This document shows positions 1 through 7,604 of a DNA stretch of 50,964 nucleotides, in pieces. Position 1 is the stretch's first letter. Each line of letters begins with the position of its first letter. The notes beneath the pieces were generated by a model. It did not search any database, was not told the origin of the DNA, and saw only the letters and a program-made list of their open reading frames with translations. A program made the translations under genes and the position numbers. Origin of the DNA: Nocardioides flavus (ex Wang et al. 2016) (GTDB lineage Bacteria; Actinomycetota; Actinomycetes; Propionibacteriales; Nocardioidaceae); NCBI RefSeq assembly GCF_014653115.1, contig NZ_BNAD01000019.1, forward strand, positions 1 through 50,964. The letters are read 5' to 3'.

Positions 1-127
1 CGTGATGGTCCTCGAGGATTCGGTAGAAGGTTGACTCGAAGGATCACGCGGTGGCCGCGCCTACGTCCGACGTACACGCCGGTGACGATCTCGGCGACCG
101 CGCTACACCACTATCGGGGACTCAACT
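1..127. repeat. Left terminal inverted repeat (127 bp)
   Basis: The first 127 bases match the reverse complement of the last 127 bases with four mismatches, at 63, 83, 89 and 94; the outermost 62 bases are identical. Bases 1-48 can fold into an imperfect hairpin: CGTGAT at 1-6 pairs with ATCACG at 43-48, and CCT plus CGAG at 10-16 pair with CTCG plus AGG at 35-42. No Tn3-type end or other family end that I know is visible. It may be the end of a mobile or linear element, or a dispersed repeat at which the assembly stopped. Confidence 0.9.
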
Positions 128-181
128 ACGACGAGCGGTCAGCCCCGCTTGCCCGCCCGCCCGCTTGACACGAGCAGACCG

Positions 182-357
182 TTACTCAGGATTGCTCGCC
201 ACTCCGCGCTGCGGGATGACCGAGCCCGGGATGGCGGCCAGTCCCAGGAGTCAGAGCAAGAGTACGGCGGTTCGCATCGAGGTGAGCGTGCGCCAGATCC
301 ACCTGGGCTGACGGTGACCCGAGCGGCCCGACCGGGCCGAGGGTGTCCTGCGTTCAT
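182..357 (-). pseudogene. resB: Remnant of cytochrome c biogenesis protein ResB (N-terminal part)
   Basis: On the minus strand one frame reads WRTLTSMRTAVLLL, then an in-frame TGA at 251-253, then LLGLAAIPGSVIPQRGV. This is the characteristic first membrane segment of ResB (LTSMRTAL...AAIPGS..PQR). A start ATG at 357 lies in another frame and needs a shift near the CCCAGG before the Trp-Ile-Trp. Homology stops at about 182, near the terminal repeat, so only about 50 residues of a protein of roughly 500 remain. ResB normally works with a CcdA-type protein (ResC/ResA system) in cytochrome c maturation, and TlpA and CcdA genes lie nearby. It is clearly non-functional. Confidence 0.6.
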
Positions 358-377
358 GAGCCCCTGTCGGTAGCCAA

Positions 378-396
378 CTACTATCTAGAATCGTAG
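378..396. promoter_or_regulatory. Candidate BlaI-type operator (CTACTAT palindrome)
   Basis: CTAC-T-AT ... AT-C-GTAG is an imperfect palindrome of 19 bp, overlapping the lnt stop codon and 21 bp upstream of the resB remnant start. It shares the CTACTAT half with sites at 9300, 12346, 3633 (reverse) and 14190 (reverse). TACTA/TAGTA dyads are the known style of BlaI/MecI/CopY-family operators; the assignment here is inference. Confidence 0.45.
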
Positions 397-1904
397 GTGG
401 TGGATCGCAGTCGCCGAGCGGCGCCCCCTGCCAGGCCAACGAAGGCGAGGGCCACGGCTGCGCGTCCGGGCCACGGCCCCCATCGCACTGCGGGCGTGAA
501 GGTGCGGGCGAGTGGGACTTCCACGACCGCACTGGCGGTCCCTCTGATAGCCAACCTGGCGATCACCTTCCCGTCGGGACCGATGGCTCCCGAGACGCCG
601 TTGACGGAAGCGACCACCACCGCACGGCCGGACTCAATGGCCCGAACGCGGCTGATGTCCCACTGCTGCTCCAGCTGCGTGGTGCCCAGGAACATCGCAT
701 TGCTCGTCTGGACGGTAACCAGCGATGCGCCCCGACGTACCTGTGGAGCAATGACGTCGTCGTAGGCCACATCGAAGCACAGCGCGTCGGCGACGGGGAT
801 GCCAGCCACGTCGAGGGGCGCACCTACCGTGCCCGCGACCATGTCGCGAGGGATCTCGGTCAGACGGTTCGAGAACCGAGTCGCAAGACTTCGCCACGGC
901 ACGTACTCACCGAATGGCACCAGGTGGCGTTTGGTGTAGCGCTGACCTGGTGCGCCACTGGATGACCAGACGATGCCTTGGTTGCGGGCGCCATCCGCGC
1001 CCGGCCCGTCCGTGACGGACCCGGCCAGAAGCGGTACACCCGTCGCGCGCGCGGTCTCCCGGATCGCGCGATTGGCTCGCTCGTCCGTCACCGGGTCCAC
1101 GGCCGTCGCGTTCTCCGGCCAGAGCACGAAGTCAGGTGCAGGTTGGCCAGAGGCGTCACGTCGCGCGAACAGAGCCAACGTCTCGCGGGCGTGGTTGTCA
1201 GTGACCTCGCGGTGGTAGTCCACCAGCCGGTTGCCGGCACCGGGAACTCCGCCTTGCACGATTGCCACGCGCGCGTTGTCGTCGGTCCGAGGCTGCTTCG
1301 CGGCCATGGTGGCCGGCGCCATCGATGCGGCCGCCACGAGCCCTGCCACCCCGAGGGGCGCGGCGCGTGGGCCGCGAGACACGACCAGACGCCCGGTCGC
1401 GGCGCCTACCAGGGCCAGGACAAAGGTGGTGATGGTCACCCCGCCCCACTGCAACCACCCCTGCCACACGGTGTCCAGTGCGGAGAATCCGAGACGCCCC
1501 CACGGCAACCCTCCCAATGGCCACGCTGAACGCAACACCTCCACCGCCGTCCACAGAACGGCCGTCCACCACGCCACCCCTGGCAAGGAACGCACGGTCG
1601 CGATAGCGCTGCCCAGCAAGGCGAACCAGCCAGCCTGCACAGCAACCAGCGCCAGCCATGCGCCAGGGCTGATCGAACCCGAGAGCCACCAGAGCAGCGG
1701 GCCAAGGAAGCCGAGGCCGAAAGCGGCTCCGGCCAGGGCTCCGGCCCGCCACGTGCCCGACCAGGCCACCGCGCTGAATACGGCTACTGCGGGGATCGAC
1801 AGCGCCGGCAGGTCCACAGGCTGGTAGGCGCCCGCAAGGAGAGCGCCCGACCCCAGGGCGAGGAGCGGCCGCACGGCGGTCCGGCCGGGTTCCGCGCCGC
1901 TCAC
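381..1904 (-). CDS. lnt: Apolipoprotein N-acyltransferase
   Basis: A 507-residue membrane enzyme that adds the third acyl chain to the N-terminal cysteine of lipoproteins. Residues 1-200 hold the hydrophobic helices (for example 12-50, 83-102, 155-170). Residues 210-470 form the nitrilase-like domain with the catalytic triad: Glu264 in LWPENATA, Lys325 in YTKRHLVPFGEY, and Cys376 in DALCFDVAYDD. ATG at 1904 overlaps the stop of the TlpA lipoprotein gene (ATGA), so lgt, tlpA and lnt look translationally coupled. The set fits an extra lipoprotein-processing cassette supplied with an island rich in lipoproteins. The length is normal and no defect is seen. Confidence 0.95.
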   Translation of the reverse strand: MSGAEPGRTAVRPLLALGSGALLAGAYQPVDLPALSIPAVAVFSAVAWSGTWRAGALAGAAFGLGFLGPLLWWLSGSISPGAWLALVAVQAGWFALLGSAIATVRSLPGVAWWTAVLWTAVEVLRSAWPLGGLPWGRLGFSALDTVWQGWLQWGGVTITTFVLALVGAATGRLVVSRGPRAAPLGVAGLVAAASMAPATMAAKQPRTDDNARVAIVQGGVPGAGNRLVDYHREVTDNHARETLALFARRDASGQPAPDFVLWPENATAVDPVTDERANRAIRETARATGVPLLAGSVTDGPGADGARNQGIVWSSSGAPGQRYTKRHLVPFGEYVPWRSLATRFSNRLTEIPRDMVAGTVGAPLDVAGIPVADALCFDVAYDDVIAPQVRRGASLVTVQTSNAMFLGTTQLEQQWDISRVRAIESGRAVVVASVNGVSGAIGPDGKVIARLAIRGTASAVVEVPLARTFTPAVRWGPWPGRAAVALAFVGLAGGAARRLRSTTYDSR

Positions 1905-2497
1905 CGTCCGTCCCGGTCGTCGGCCTCTTCGAGCACCGACTCGAGCAATGCCCTCAGGGTTGCGGCCGTCACTGCGCCGATGACACGAGCAGCAACCCGT
2001 CGCTCAGGGTCAACCACGACGGTCATCGGGACGGCGGCGGTGGTGAGCAGCCCGCCGAACGCGAGCGACACCCGGGGGGAGTCCGACGTGGTCACGCTGT
2101 CGTACGAGATCTTGAACCGTCTCTCGAAGGCGAGGGCAGCGGCGTCGTTGTCGCGCACGTTGAGACCCAGGAACTCGACGCCGCGATCGTCGTACTGCTG
2201 GGAAACCTCGCGAAGGACGGGTGCCTCGACGCGACAGGGGCCGCACCAGGAACCCCAGACGTTGACGACTGTGACCACACCGTCGAGGCGCGAGGAGCTG
2301 ACCTCCGAACCGTCAAGGAGGACGGCCTCGAAGTCGTCGACCACGACACGGTCGGGCTCTGCGATTTCGACGATCGCGGGATCGGGAGACCCGGTCCGGT
2401 CGGTCGCCTCGCCGCCTGAGCAACCGGCGAGTGCACCAGCGATCACCACCACACCCACCAGGGTCACGAGAAGGCCGGGCGTTGCTCGTCGCGTCAC
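1901..2497 (-). CDS. TlpA/ResA-type thioredoxin-fold lipoprotein
   Basis: 198 residues from a GTG at 2497 that overlaps the lgt stop (GTGA). I prefer this start to upstream ATGs because it gives a clean lipoprotein signal, VVVIAGALAGC, with Cys26 as the lipidation site. The redox motif WCGPC (Cys85, Cys88) sits in NVWGSWCGPCRVEAP, followed by a typical TlpA fold with cis-Pro segment AAVPMTVVVD. Proteins of this type are extracytoplasmic disulfide reductases, often for cytochrome c apoprotein or copper-site thiols. A second tlpA lies at 5965 next to ccdA, which would supply reductant. Sandwiched in the lgt-tlpA-lnt operon. Confidence 0.9.
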   Translation of the reverse strand: MTRRATPGLLVTLVGVVVIAGALAGCSGGEATDRTGSPDPAIVEIAEPDRVVVDDFEAVLLDGSEVSSSRLDGVVTVVNVWGSWCGPCRVEAPVLREVSQQYDDRGVEFLGLNVRDNDAAALAFERRFKISYDSVTTSDSPRVSLAFGGLLTTAAVPMTVVVDPERRVAARVIGAVTAATLRALLESVLEEADDRDGR

Positions 2498-3330
2498 GGC
2501 ACCAGCTCGCCGGTCGATCCACGAGCTTCGACCGCATGTGCCCGCCGAGTGGCAATGGAGAAGGCCACAGCCGCAGCGACAAACACGGCGATGCTGGTCC
2601 ACACGTTGAGGCGGACCCCGAGGACATGGTTGACGGTGTCGATGCGCAGGTATTCGATCCAACTGCGTGCGGCGGTGTAGCCCATGACGTACACCGCGAA
2701 GAGCTGTCCGCCGGTCATCCGGAACCGTCCTCCGACCCAGATCAGCAGTCCGGCCAGTCCGAGATTCCACATTGACTCGTACAGGAAGGTCGGGTGGAAC
2801 GTCGTCTGTGCTTCGTAGCCGACCGGACGATGCTCGGGGTCTATGCGAAGACCCCACGGCAGGTCCGTGGGTCTACCGAACAGCTCCTGGTTGAACCAGT
2901 TTCCCCAGCGCCCAATGGCCTGGGCGAGCGGGATGGCGGGTGCGAGCGCCCACGCCAGCTCGGAGAAGGAGATGCCCGCGCGGCGTGCTCCGATCCACGC
3001 ACCCACGGCACCCAGAGCGATTGCCCCCCAGATGCCCAGGCCTCCGCGCCAGACAGCAAAGGCGTTCCACGGGTTCTGTCCGTCAGCGAAGTACAGCTGG
3101 GGGTCGGTGATGACGTGGTAGAGGCGACCACCGACGATGCCGAAGGGAATGGCCCACAGGGAGACGTCCGAGACTGCGCCCGGCTCGCCTCCTCGTGATA
3201 CCCAGCGACGCTCGGCGAGCCAGATGGCAGCGATGATGCCGATGATGATGCAGAGCGCGTACGCGCGCAGGGGCAGAGGACCGAGGTACCAGACGCCTTG
3301 CGCAGGACTTGGCAACGACAGAGGAAGCAC
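2494..3330 (-). CDS. lgt: Prolipoprotein diacylglyceryl transferase
   Basis: 278 residues, seven predicted membrane segments, with the Lgt signature GRWGNWFNQELFG near residue 140 and a preserved His-Gly-Gly-type N-terminal region. The enzyme transfers diacylglycerol from phosphatidylglycerol to the lipobox cysteine, the first step in lipoprotein maturation. It starts 9 bp after a small membrane-protein gene and its stop overlaps the TlpA lipoprotein start, so it is part of a minus-strand operon running to lnt. This is probably an accessory copy, since chromosomal lgt is essential or near-essential in most bacteria; that point is inference. Confidence 0.95.
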   Translation of the reverse strand: MLPLSLPSPAQGVWYLGPLPLRAYALCIIIGIIAAIWLAERRWVSRGGEPGAVSDVSLWAIPFGIVGGRLYHVITDPQLYFADGQNPWNAFAVWRGGLGIWGAIALGAVGAWIGARRAGISFSELAWALAPAIPLAQAIGRWGNWFNQELFGRPTDLPWGLRIDPEHRPVGYEAQTTFHPTFLYESMWNLGLAGLLIWVGGRFRMTGGQLFAVYVMGYTAARSWIEYLRIDTVNHVLGVRLNVWTSIAVFVAAAVAFSIATRRAHAVEARGSTGELVP

Positions 3331-3339
3331 CTGGGGCCC

Positions 3340-3594
3340 TCAGATCCTCGGGTTGGGGTCCAGGGCGATGGCACCTGCCACGGCGAGAACGGCCGCCATC
3401 GGGTAGCCCACCAGGAGATCCTGCCAGCCCATCGACAAGGGGAGTGGCTGGAACCCGCCATGGGCGACCACGTGCTGGACCGCGATGACCCCAGCAAGCA
3501 CGAACAACGACCACGAAAGCACCCGCCGTCGCGTCCAGTTCGACAACTGTCTGTCGGCCGCGCTCTTCTGCGCTCGCCACCTCATACGTGCCAT
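3340..3594 (-). CDS. Small membrane protein of unknown function
   Basis: 84 residues: a basic N-terminus (about 25 residues, Arg/Lys-rich), a membrane segment LSWSLFVLAGVIAVQHVVAH, a short loop with HGG, and a second segment ending ALDPNPRI. I do not recognise a family. It is the first gene of the operon that continues into lgt, tlpA and lnt and lies directly behind a BlaI-type half-site, so it is probably expressed with the lipoprotein-processing genes. An AGGA-containing ribosome site lies about 10 bp before the ATG. The two-helix topology and a His-rich loop might suit metal or haem contact, but there is no motif that proves it. Confidence 0.65.
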   Translation of the reverse strand: MARMRWRAQKSAADRQLSNWTRRRVLSWSLFVLAGVIAVQHVVAHGGFQPLPLSMGWQDLLVGYPMAAVLAVAGAIALDPNPRI

Positions 3595-3601
3595 CTTGGT
3601 C

Positions 3602-3633
3602 CTATCCTCGGCGTCTCCTAGGGAGGATAGTAG
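3602..3633. promoter_or_regulatory. Candidate BlaI operator region with inverted repeat
   Basis: CTATCCTC (3602-3609) and GAGGATAG (3623-3630) form a perfect 8-bp inverted repeat with a 13-bp spacer, and the right half extends to GATAGTAG, the same half-site seen in the other candidate operators. It lies immediately upstream of the minus-strand small membrane protein/lgt operon, so binding would block its promoter. The wider spacer makes it a weaker match than 5949-5964. Confidence 0.4.
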
Positions 3634-3714
3634 ATGGACGTCAAAGGGCGCGGACGATCCCGGTCGATTCAGAATTCTGGCGGTCGTGCTGATGCGTGTT
3701 GTCGCGGGGACTGG

Positions 3715-4665
3715 CTAACCGATGAGGCACATGCCTTCCCACGCCATCGCAACGACAGGCGCGGCGACCAGGGCGAGTGGCACGACGACGAGCCCTGCGA
3801 TGGTCACACCGGCGACAACCGCGCGGCGTCGCGGCAAGCCGGCCTTCTGATCGGTCAGGCGTACGAGGCGGGTCTCGACGTCACTGGCGCTCGCGGCGAG
3901 CGTCCCCGACGGAGCAGGAATGCGGGCGAGGTGGAGGAGCGCCGACCGCAGAGGTGCGACTCCGACGCGCTTCCGAGCGGAGTCATCGGCGGAAAGCTCT
4001 GCGAAGAGCCGTACGTGTGGCAACGCGGTTCGGAACGCAGGGAAGAAGGGCGCGAGCGTCCCGAAAGTGATGCGACAGATCATGAGGGCCGCGTGGTGGC
4101 GCTGGCGCAGGTGAGCTGCCTCATGGGCGAGGACGGCATCGAGCTCGCACGGGTCGAGTGAGTCCAGGAGCGCACTTGTCACGACAACTCGGTGCCGCCG
4201 ACCGCCGATGCAGAACGCATAAGGAGCGTGATGGTCAAGAACGAGCACCCCAGGAACGATGCCGGCGTGGCCAACCAGGTCGAGCATGGCGACGCGAGCC
4301 CGACGCTCGTTTGCATCCTGACGCCAGATCGAGAGGGTGCACCACAGGGTACGCGTCGCCAGGATGCTCAGGCTGGCCAGCCCGAGGGTCGCAACAACCG
4401 TGCCCCCGGGAGAGGCGTAACCGTGCTTGAGGTTTTCGACGCACACGTTGAAGAGCTGCGCCAGGTCGCCGCGAACATGCTGGAAACCGATCGCCAGAGC
4501 GGCGCCGGCGGCGGCGATGCTCAACAGCACCGAAGTCGCCAGCGCCTGCCACGCTGCGATCGCCAACCGTGGGGCTCGTGCGGTCCATCGTGCCTGAGTC
4601 AGCGCCGAAACTCCCCATGTACCCGCGGTTACTGCGAAGGCAACGAGGACCAGAGCGCTAGTCAC
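3715..4665 (-). CDS. M56-family membrane metallopeptidase (BlaR1-like, no sensor domain)
   Basis: 316 residues with an N-terminal membrane pair, further helices near 90-110 and 285-310, and a zinc site His181-Glu-Ala-Ala-His185 in LAHEAAHLRQRHH plus Glu223 in AELSADDSA. In BlaR1/MecR1 systems such a protease relieves repression by its partner BlaI/MecI. This one lacks the C-terminal penicillin-binding sensor, as mycobacterial M56 partners do, so the signal is unknown. It overlaps the upstream blaI by 8 bp, a strong sign of a functional pair. A second, divergent M56 protein is at 11312. Confidence 0.88.
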   Translation of the reverse strand: MTSALVLVAFAVTAGTWGVSALTQARWTARAPRLAIAAWQALATSVLLSIAAAGAALAIGFQHVRGDLAQLFNVCVENLKHGYASPGGTVVATLGLASLSILATRTLWCTLSIWRQDANERRARVAMLDLVGHAGIVPGVLVLDHHAPYAFCIGGRRHRVVVTSALLDSLDPCELDAVLAHEAAHLRQRHHAALMICRITFGTLAPFFPAFRTALPHVRLFAELSADDSARKRVGVAPLRSALLHLARIPAPSGTLAASASDVETRLVRLTDQKAGLPRRRAVVAGVTIAGLVVVPLALVAAPVVAMAWEGMCLIG

Positions 4666-5005
4666 CGATGGCCCGTTTCAAGCGCTCGACCTCGGCGGGC
4701 GACATCCGGTCCAGGAATCGCAACAGGGTGACCGAGCTGTCCCCACTGTCGCTGAGAAGCTCATGCATGAGATCCGCGGTGTGTTCCGCTCGACCTTTGG
4801 TCGGTCGGTAGAGGTAGGCGCGCCCCGCCTTGTCCCTGGCCAGGAAGCCCTTGCGGTGCAAGTTGTCCAGGACGGTGAGCACTGTGGTGTAGGCCAGTGG
4901 CGGCTCGCGATCCATGCGTTCCAGGACGTCGCGGACCGCTAAGGGTCGGTCGGCGGACCAGACATGCTCCATGACGACGGCTTCGAGTTCGCCCAGTGGA
5001 CGCAT
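4658..5005 (-). CDS. BlaI/MecI/CopY-family transcriptional repressor (copy 1)
   Basis: 115 residues, the usual size of the family: a winged helix over residues 1-75 (LGELEAVVMEHVW ... AYTTVLTVLDNLHRKGFL ... GRAYLYRP) and a C-terminal dimerisation helix. Such proteins bind TACTA-type dyads as dimers and are inactivated by cleavage linked to an M56 protease. A good AGGAGG site precedes the ATG. It lies 25 bp after the BNR-protein gene and overlaps the M56 gene, so the likely operon is BNR-blaI-M56 from the promoter near 5949, giving autoregulation. CTTACACGTAG at 5021-5031 is a further small dyad just upstream. Confidence 0.92.
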   Translation of the reverse strand: MRPLGELEAVVMEHVWSADRPLAVRDVLERMDREPPLAYTTVLTVLDNLHRKGFLARDKAGRAYLYRPTKGRAEHTADLMHELLSDSGDSSVTLLRFLDRMSPAEVERLKRAIGD

Positions 5006-5030
5006 ACCGACCCCTCCTACGTGTAAGACC

Positions 5031-5888
5031 TCAGGTGAGGAGATCCCATTCCCCGTTCACAGACGTGTAGAGCTGCGCGCGTTCGCCAGACAGTACCGCC
5101 ACGACGAGCTCGCCGTCCGAAGTGTAGGTGGCAGCGCTGGCCCCAGCGGGTACTTCGAGCAGTGTCCAGGTGGCTCCGCTGTCGTTGCTGGACTCAGACC
5201 CATCCATGCCAATCGTCACCATCCGCTGGCCGGAGGCGTCGACAGCTGCCGCCATCGAGCCCGAGGACGTGCCCATCGACGCCCACGTGGCACCGCCGTC
5301 GGTGGTCTTCACCACGCCAGATTGCATGGACGGGGCAACGGCCACGTCGGGGTTGGACGGATCGACCCATATGGTCCCCATGAAGTCCAGGCCGGCGGCG
5401 CTGGCCGACTCGAAGGTCGTTCCGCCGTCATCCGACACGACGACACCGAACTCCGGTGACGTGACGTACACGCGCTCGCCGACTGCTCCGACCGCGTGGA
5501 CGTCGCTCCCGGGGAGGTCCTGGACCACATCGAACGTCGACCCGTTGTCGAGAGAGCGATAGAGCCCACCATGAGCGCCGGCCAGAAGCGACGCGCCTGC
5601 CTGCGCCCACGCCATGACGTCTTTGTCGTCCAGGGCATCGATCTGCGTCCACGCGCCGCTCGTTGCACGGTAACCGGCACCGTTGTGGCCGGCGGCAAAC
5701 AGCCGATCGCCCACCTCGCCCACGGCGTGGAGGTCACCGCCGACGCGGGGCCCGTCCTCCGCTGCGCTCCCACGCGTCGCGAGCGTGCCCACAACGATCA
5801 CGACCACGGTAACTGCCAGCAGGGGGTAGACGAGCCGGCGCGCCTTGGCGGACAGGCCAAGTACGCGATCACGCGGCTGAGTGGGCAT
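5031..5888 (-). CDS. Membrane-anchored BNR/Asp-box repeat protein
   Basis: 285 residues. A basic N-terminus and one membrane helix (about residues 19-38, YPLLAVTVVVIVVGTLA) anchor an external domain with four Asp-box turns (SLDNGSTF, SDDGGTTF, TTDGGATW, SNDSGATW), the mark of sialidase/sortilin-like beta-propellers. No catalytic residues of a glycosidase can be recognised, so a binding or sensing role is as likely as hydrolysis. It shares its control region with the divergent tlpA-ccdA genes and precedes blaI-M56. A lipoprotein relative (F510_1955-type) lies at 36958. Confidence 0.75.
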   Translation of the reverse strand: MPTQPRDRVLGLSAKARRLVYPLLAVTVVVIVVGTLATRGSAAEDGPRVGGDLHAVGEVGDRLFAAGHNGAGYRATSGAWTQIDALDDKDVMAWAQAGASLLAGAHGGLYRSLDNGSTFDVVQDLPGSDVHAVGAVGERVYVTSPEFGVVVSDDGGTTFESASAAGLDFMGTIWVDPSNPDVAVAPSMQSGVVKTTDGGATWASMGTSSGSMAAAVDASGQRMVTIGMDGSESSNDSGATWTLLEVPAGASAATYTSDGELVVAVLSGERAQLYTSVNGEWDLLT

Positions 5889-5948
5889 GAGGCACGTCCT
5901 TCACTGCCTCCGGGTTTCGAAAGACGGAGGCTATCGGTCTAGTATCAA

Positions 5949-5964
5949 CTACTAACGATAGTAG
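5949..5964. promoter_or_regulatory. BlaI-type operator shared by divergent genes
   Basis: CTACTA (5949-5954) and TAGTAG (5959-5964) are perfect inverted halves separated by ACGA. The site sits between the minus-strand BNR-blaI-M56 operon (start 5888) and the plus-strand tlpA-ccdA operon, touching the latter's ATG at 5965. It is the best dyad in the window and would let BlaI repress both directions, including its own gene. Confidence 0.7.
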
Positions 5965-6570
5965 ATGGGTGATGCTGTGGCTGGGCGCGCGAGGTCGTCA
6001 AGGGGGCCCATGGTGGCGGTGATCGTGGTCGGCCTGGTGTCGCTCGCGCTGTGGCAGGCCAGTCAGCTCAGCGGTGCGTCTTCGCGAGCAGGTTCCCCGA
6101 GCTTCGGGACGGGCACGACGCTCTATCCCGGTGAACGAGGAATCCCGCTGCCGAAGCTCGAGGGGCCGACCCTGGGGGAGGACACCACTCTCTCCGTGGC
6201 CGATCAGCTCGGACATGTCCTGGTCATCAATGTGTGGGGATCGTGGTGCGGCCCCTGTCGAGCCGAGGCCCCGGACTTGGCCGCGATCTCGCAGGAGACG
6301 GCGCGGCGGGGCGTGCGTTTCCTGGGCATCGACGTGCGCGACGAGCCGGCTGCCGCGATCAAGTTCGAGCGCACCTACGGGATCACCTATCCCAGCTTCG
6401 ACGACCGGGACGGATCTCTGCTCGCCAAATTCAACGGAATAGTTCCGGTCAGCGCGGTTCCGTCGACGCTGGTGGTCGACGAAGCCGGCGTGGTCCGCGC
6501 ACGGGTGATCGGTCGTGTCGATCGATCCACGTTGCGCTCGTTGATCGCGGACACGGAGAAGATCCAGTGA
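5965..6570 (+). CDS. TlpA-family thiol-disulfide oxidoreductase
   Basis: 201 residues from ATG 5965. N-terminal membrane anchor (about 15-35, MVAVIVVGLVSLALWQ) followed by a thioredoxin domain with WCGPC in NVWGSWCGPCRAEAP and the cis-Pro stretch SAVPSTLVVDEAG. It resembles the lipoprotein at 1901-2497 closely but is anchored by a helix instead of a lipid. It is coupled by a GTGA overlap to ccdA, its expected electron donor. The ATG abuts the operator with no room for a ribosome site, so either the mRNA is leaderless or translation starts at the ATG at 6010. Role: reduction of extracytoplasmic disulfides, such as apocytochrome c or copper-site cysteines. Confidence 0.88.
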   Translation: MGDAVAGRARSSRGPMVAVIVVGLVSLALWQASQLSGASSRAGSPSFGTGTTLYPGERGIPLPKLEGPTLGEDTTLSVADQLGHVLVINVWGSWCGPCRAEAPDLAAISQETARRGVRFLGIDVRDEPAAAIKFERTYGITYPSFDDRDGSLLAKFNGIVPVSAVPSTLVVDEAGVVRARVIGRVDRSTLRSLIADTEKIQ

Positions 6571-7338
6571 CTCTCGCGTCTCTCGGAGAGGCTGTCGCCT
6601 ACGGTCCGCTGCTGCTTGCCATTCCGATCGCAATGGTGGCGGGGCTCGTCTCCTTCGCAAGCCCGTGCTGCCTTCCCCTCGTCCCGGGCTACCTCGCCTA
6701 CGTCAGCGGAGCATCAGGTGCCGACGTGGCAGCAGGGTCCGGCAGGCAAGGACGCTCGCTCACGATCATCGGCTCAGTGATGTTCGTGCTCGGATTCTCG
6801 GCCGTGTTCACCAGCTACGGGACGCTGTTCGGCGCCGCTGGCTCGACCTTGATCCAGTACCAGGACGCGATCGTGCGCGCGTTGGGGGTCGTCACGATCA
6901 TGCTTGGGCTCGTCTTCGCCGGTGTGCTCGGCTTCATCCCCGGGACAGCTCGGACGTTTCGCCTTGGCTATCAACCTCAGGTGGGGATCGCGGGTGCGCC
7001 GCTGCTAGGGGTGATGTTCGGTATCGGCTGGACTCCGTGCATCGGGCCGACGCTGGCGGCCGTGCTGTCGCTCGCCACCACGAGTGGAACGGCAGGACGG
7101 GGCGCGCTGTTGTCCTTTGCCTACAGCCTGGGACTTGGCGTCCCGTTCGTGCTCGCCGCCTTCGGTGTCTCTCACGTCTTCAGGGCCTTCGCGTTCGCCC
7201 GCCGACATGCCGCAGTTGTCACGCGGGGGGGGCGGTGCGCTCTTGGTCCTGCTCGGGATCTTGCAGGTGACCGGAGTGTGGGGAGACTGGTTGGCCAGGA
7301 TGAGCACTCTCATCGGCACCTGGCAAGTCCCGCTGTGA
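6567..7338 (+). pseudogene. ccdA: Cytochrome c biogenesis protein CcdA, frameshifted in a G8 run
   Basis: Starts at GTG 6567 overlapping the tlpA stop. Membrane helices carry the two CcdA cysteine motifs, SFASPCCLPLVPGYL (first helix) and GIGWTPCIGPTLAAV (fourth helix), which pass electrons from cytoplasmic thioredoxin to TlpA-type proteins. The frame is intact to about 7224. Eight Gs at 7225-7232 put the last helix (ALLVLLGILQVTGVW, ending WQVPL at 7338) out of frame; seven Gs would restore a protein of about 256 residues. Unrepaired, the frame runs to 7436 with a foreign tail. A one-base homopolymer error is the simplest explanation, but true phase variation or decay cannot be excluded. Confidence 0.85.
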
Positions 7339-7434
7339 ATGCCCCGGGGTGCGCGGGCTGCACCGGACCCGAGATGTCGCTCGCCCGCGTCGTTGAGCGT
7401 CGGCGAGGTGGGGCTCATGATCGCCCCGGTTGCT

Positions 7435-7604
7435 GACTTCGACCAGATGTTCTTGCCATGATGATCGAGCACCACTGCAGAGCCGTAGAGATGGCCAAGG
7501 CGGAGCAACAGGCTGGGCACTATCCCGACGCCGTCGCTCTCGCCGGGGACACCGAGACTGCGCAGACCAAGGAGATCGCCACAATGCAAGGGCTGTTCGA
7601 CTGA
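7435..7604 (+). pseudogene. C-terminal fragment of a DUF305 protein
   Basis: The frame reading ADFDQMFL shifts by one base near 7456 into MMIEHHCRAVEMAKAEQ ... TKEIATMQGLFD, ending TGA 7602-7604. This matches the last 55 residues of the intact DUF305 lipoprotein at 37871 (EFDQMFLTMMIEHHEGAIEMAQ ... EEIQTMQDLLNS). The N-terminal half and signal peptide are absent. DUF305 proteins are extracytoplasmic four-helix, metal-associated proteins with paired HH motifs. The stop overlaps the methyltransferase ATG, so the piece was probably once translated upstream of it. Confidence 0.75.

Noticed and set aside
1..48. Streptomyces-type linear plasmid telomere
   Set aside because: There is a hairpin but not the set of tightly packed palindromes expected, and no terminal-protein or partition gene is seen; left as an open alternative only.
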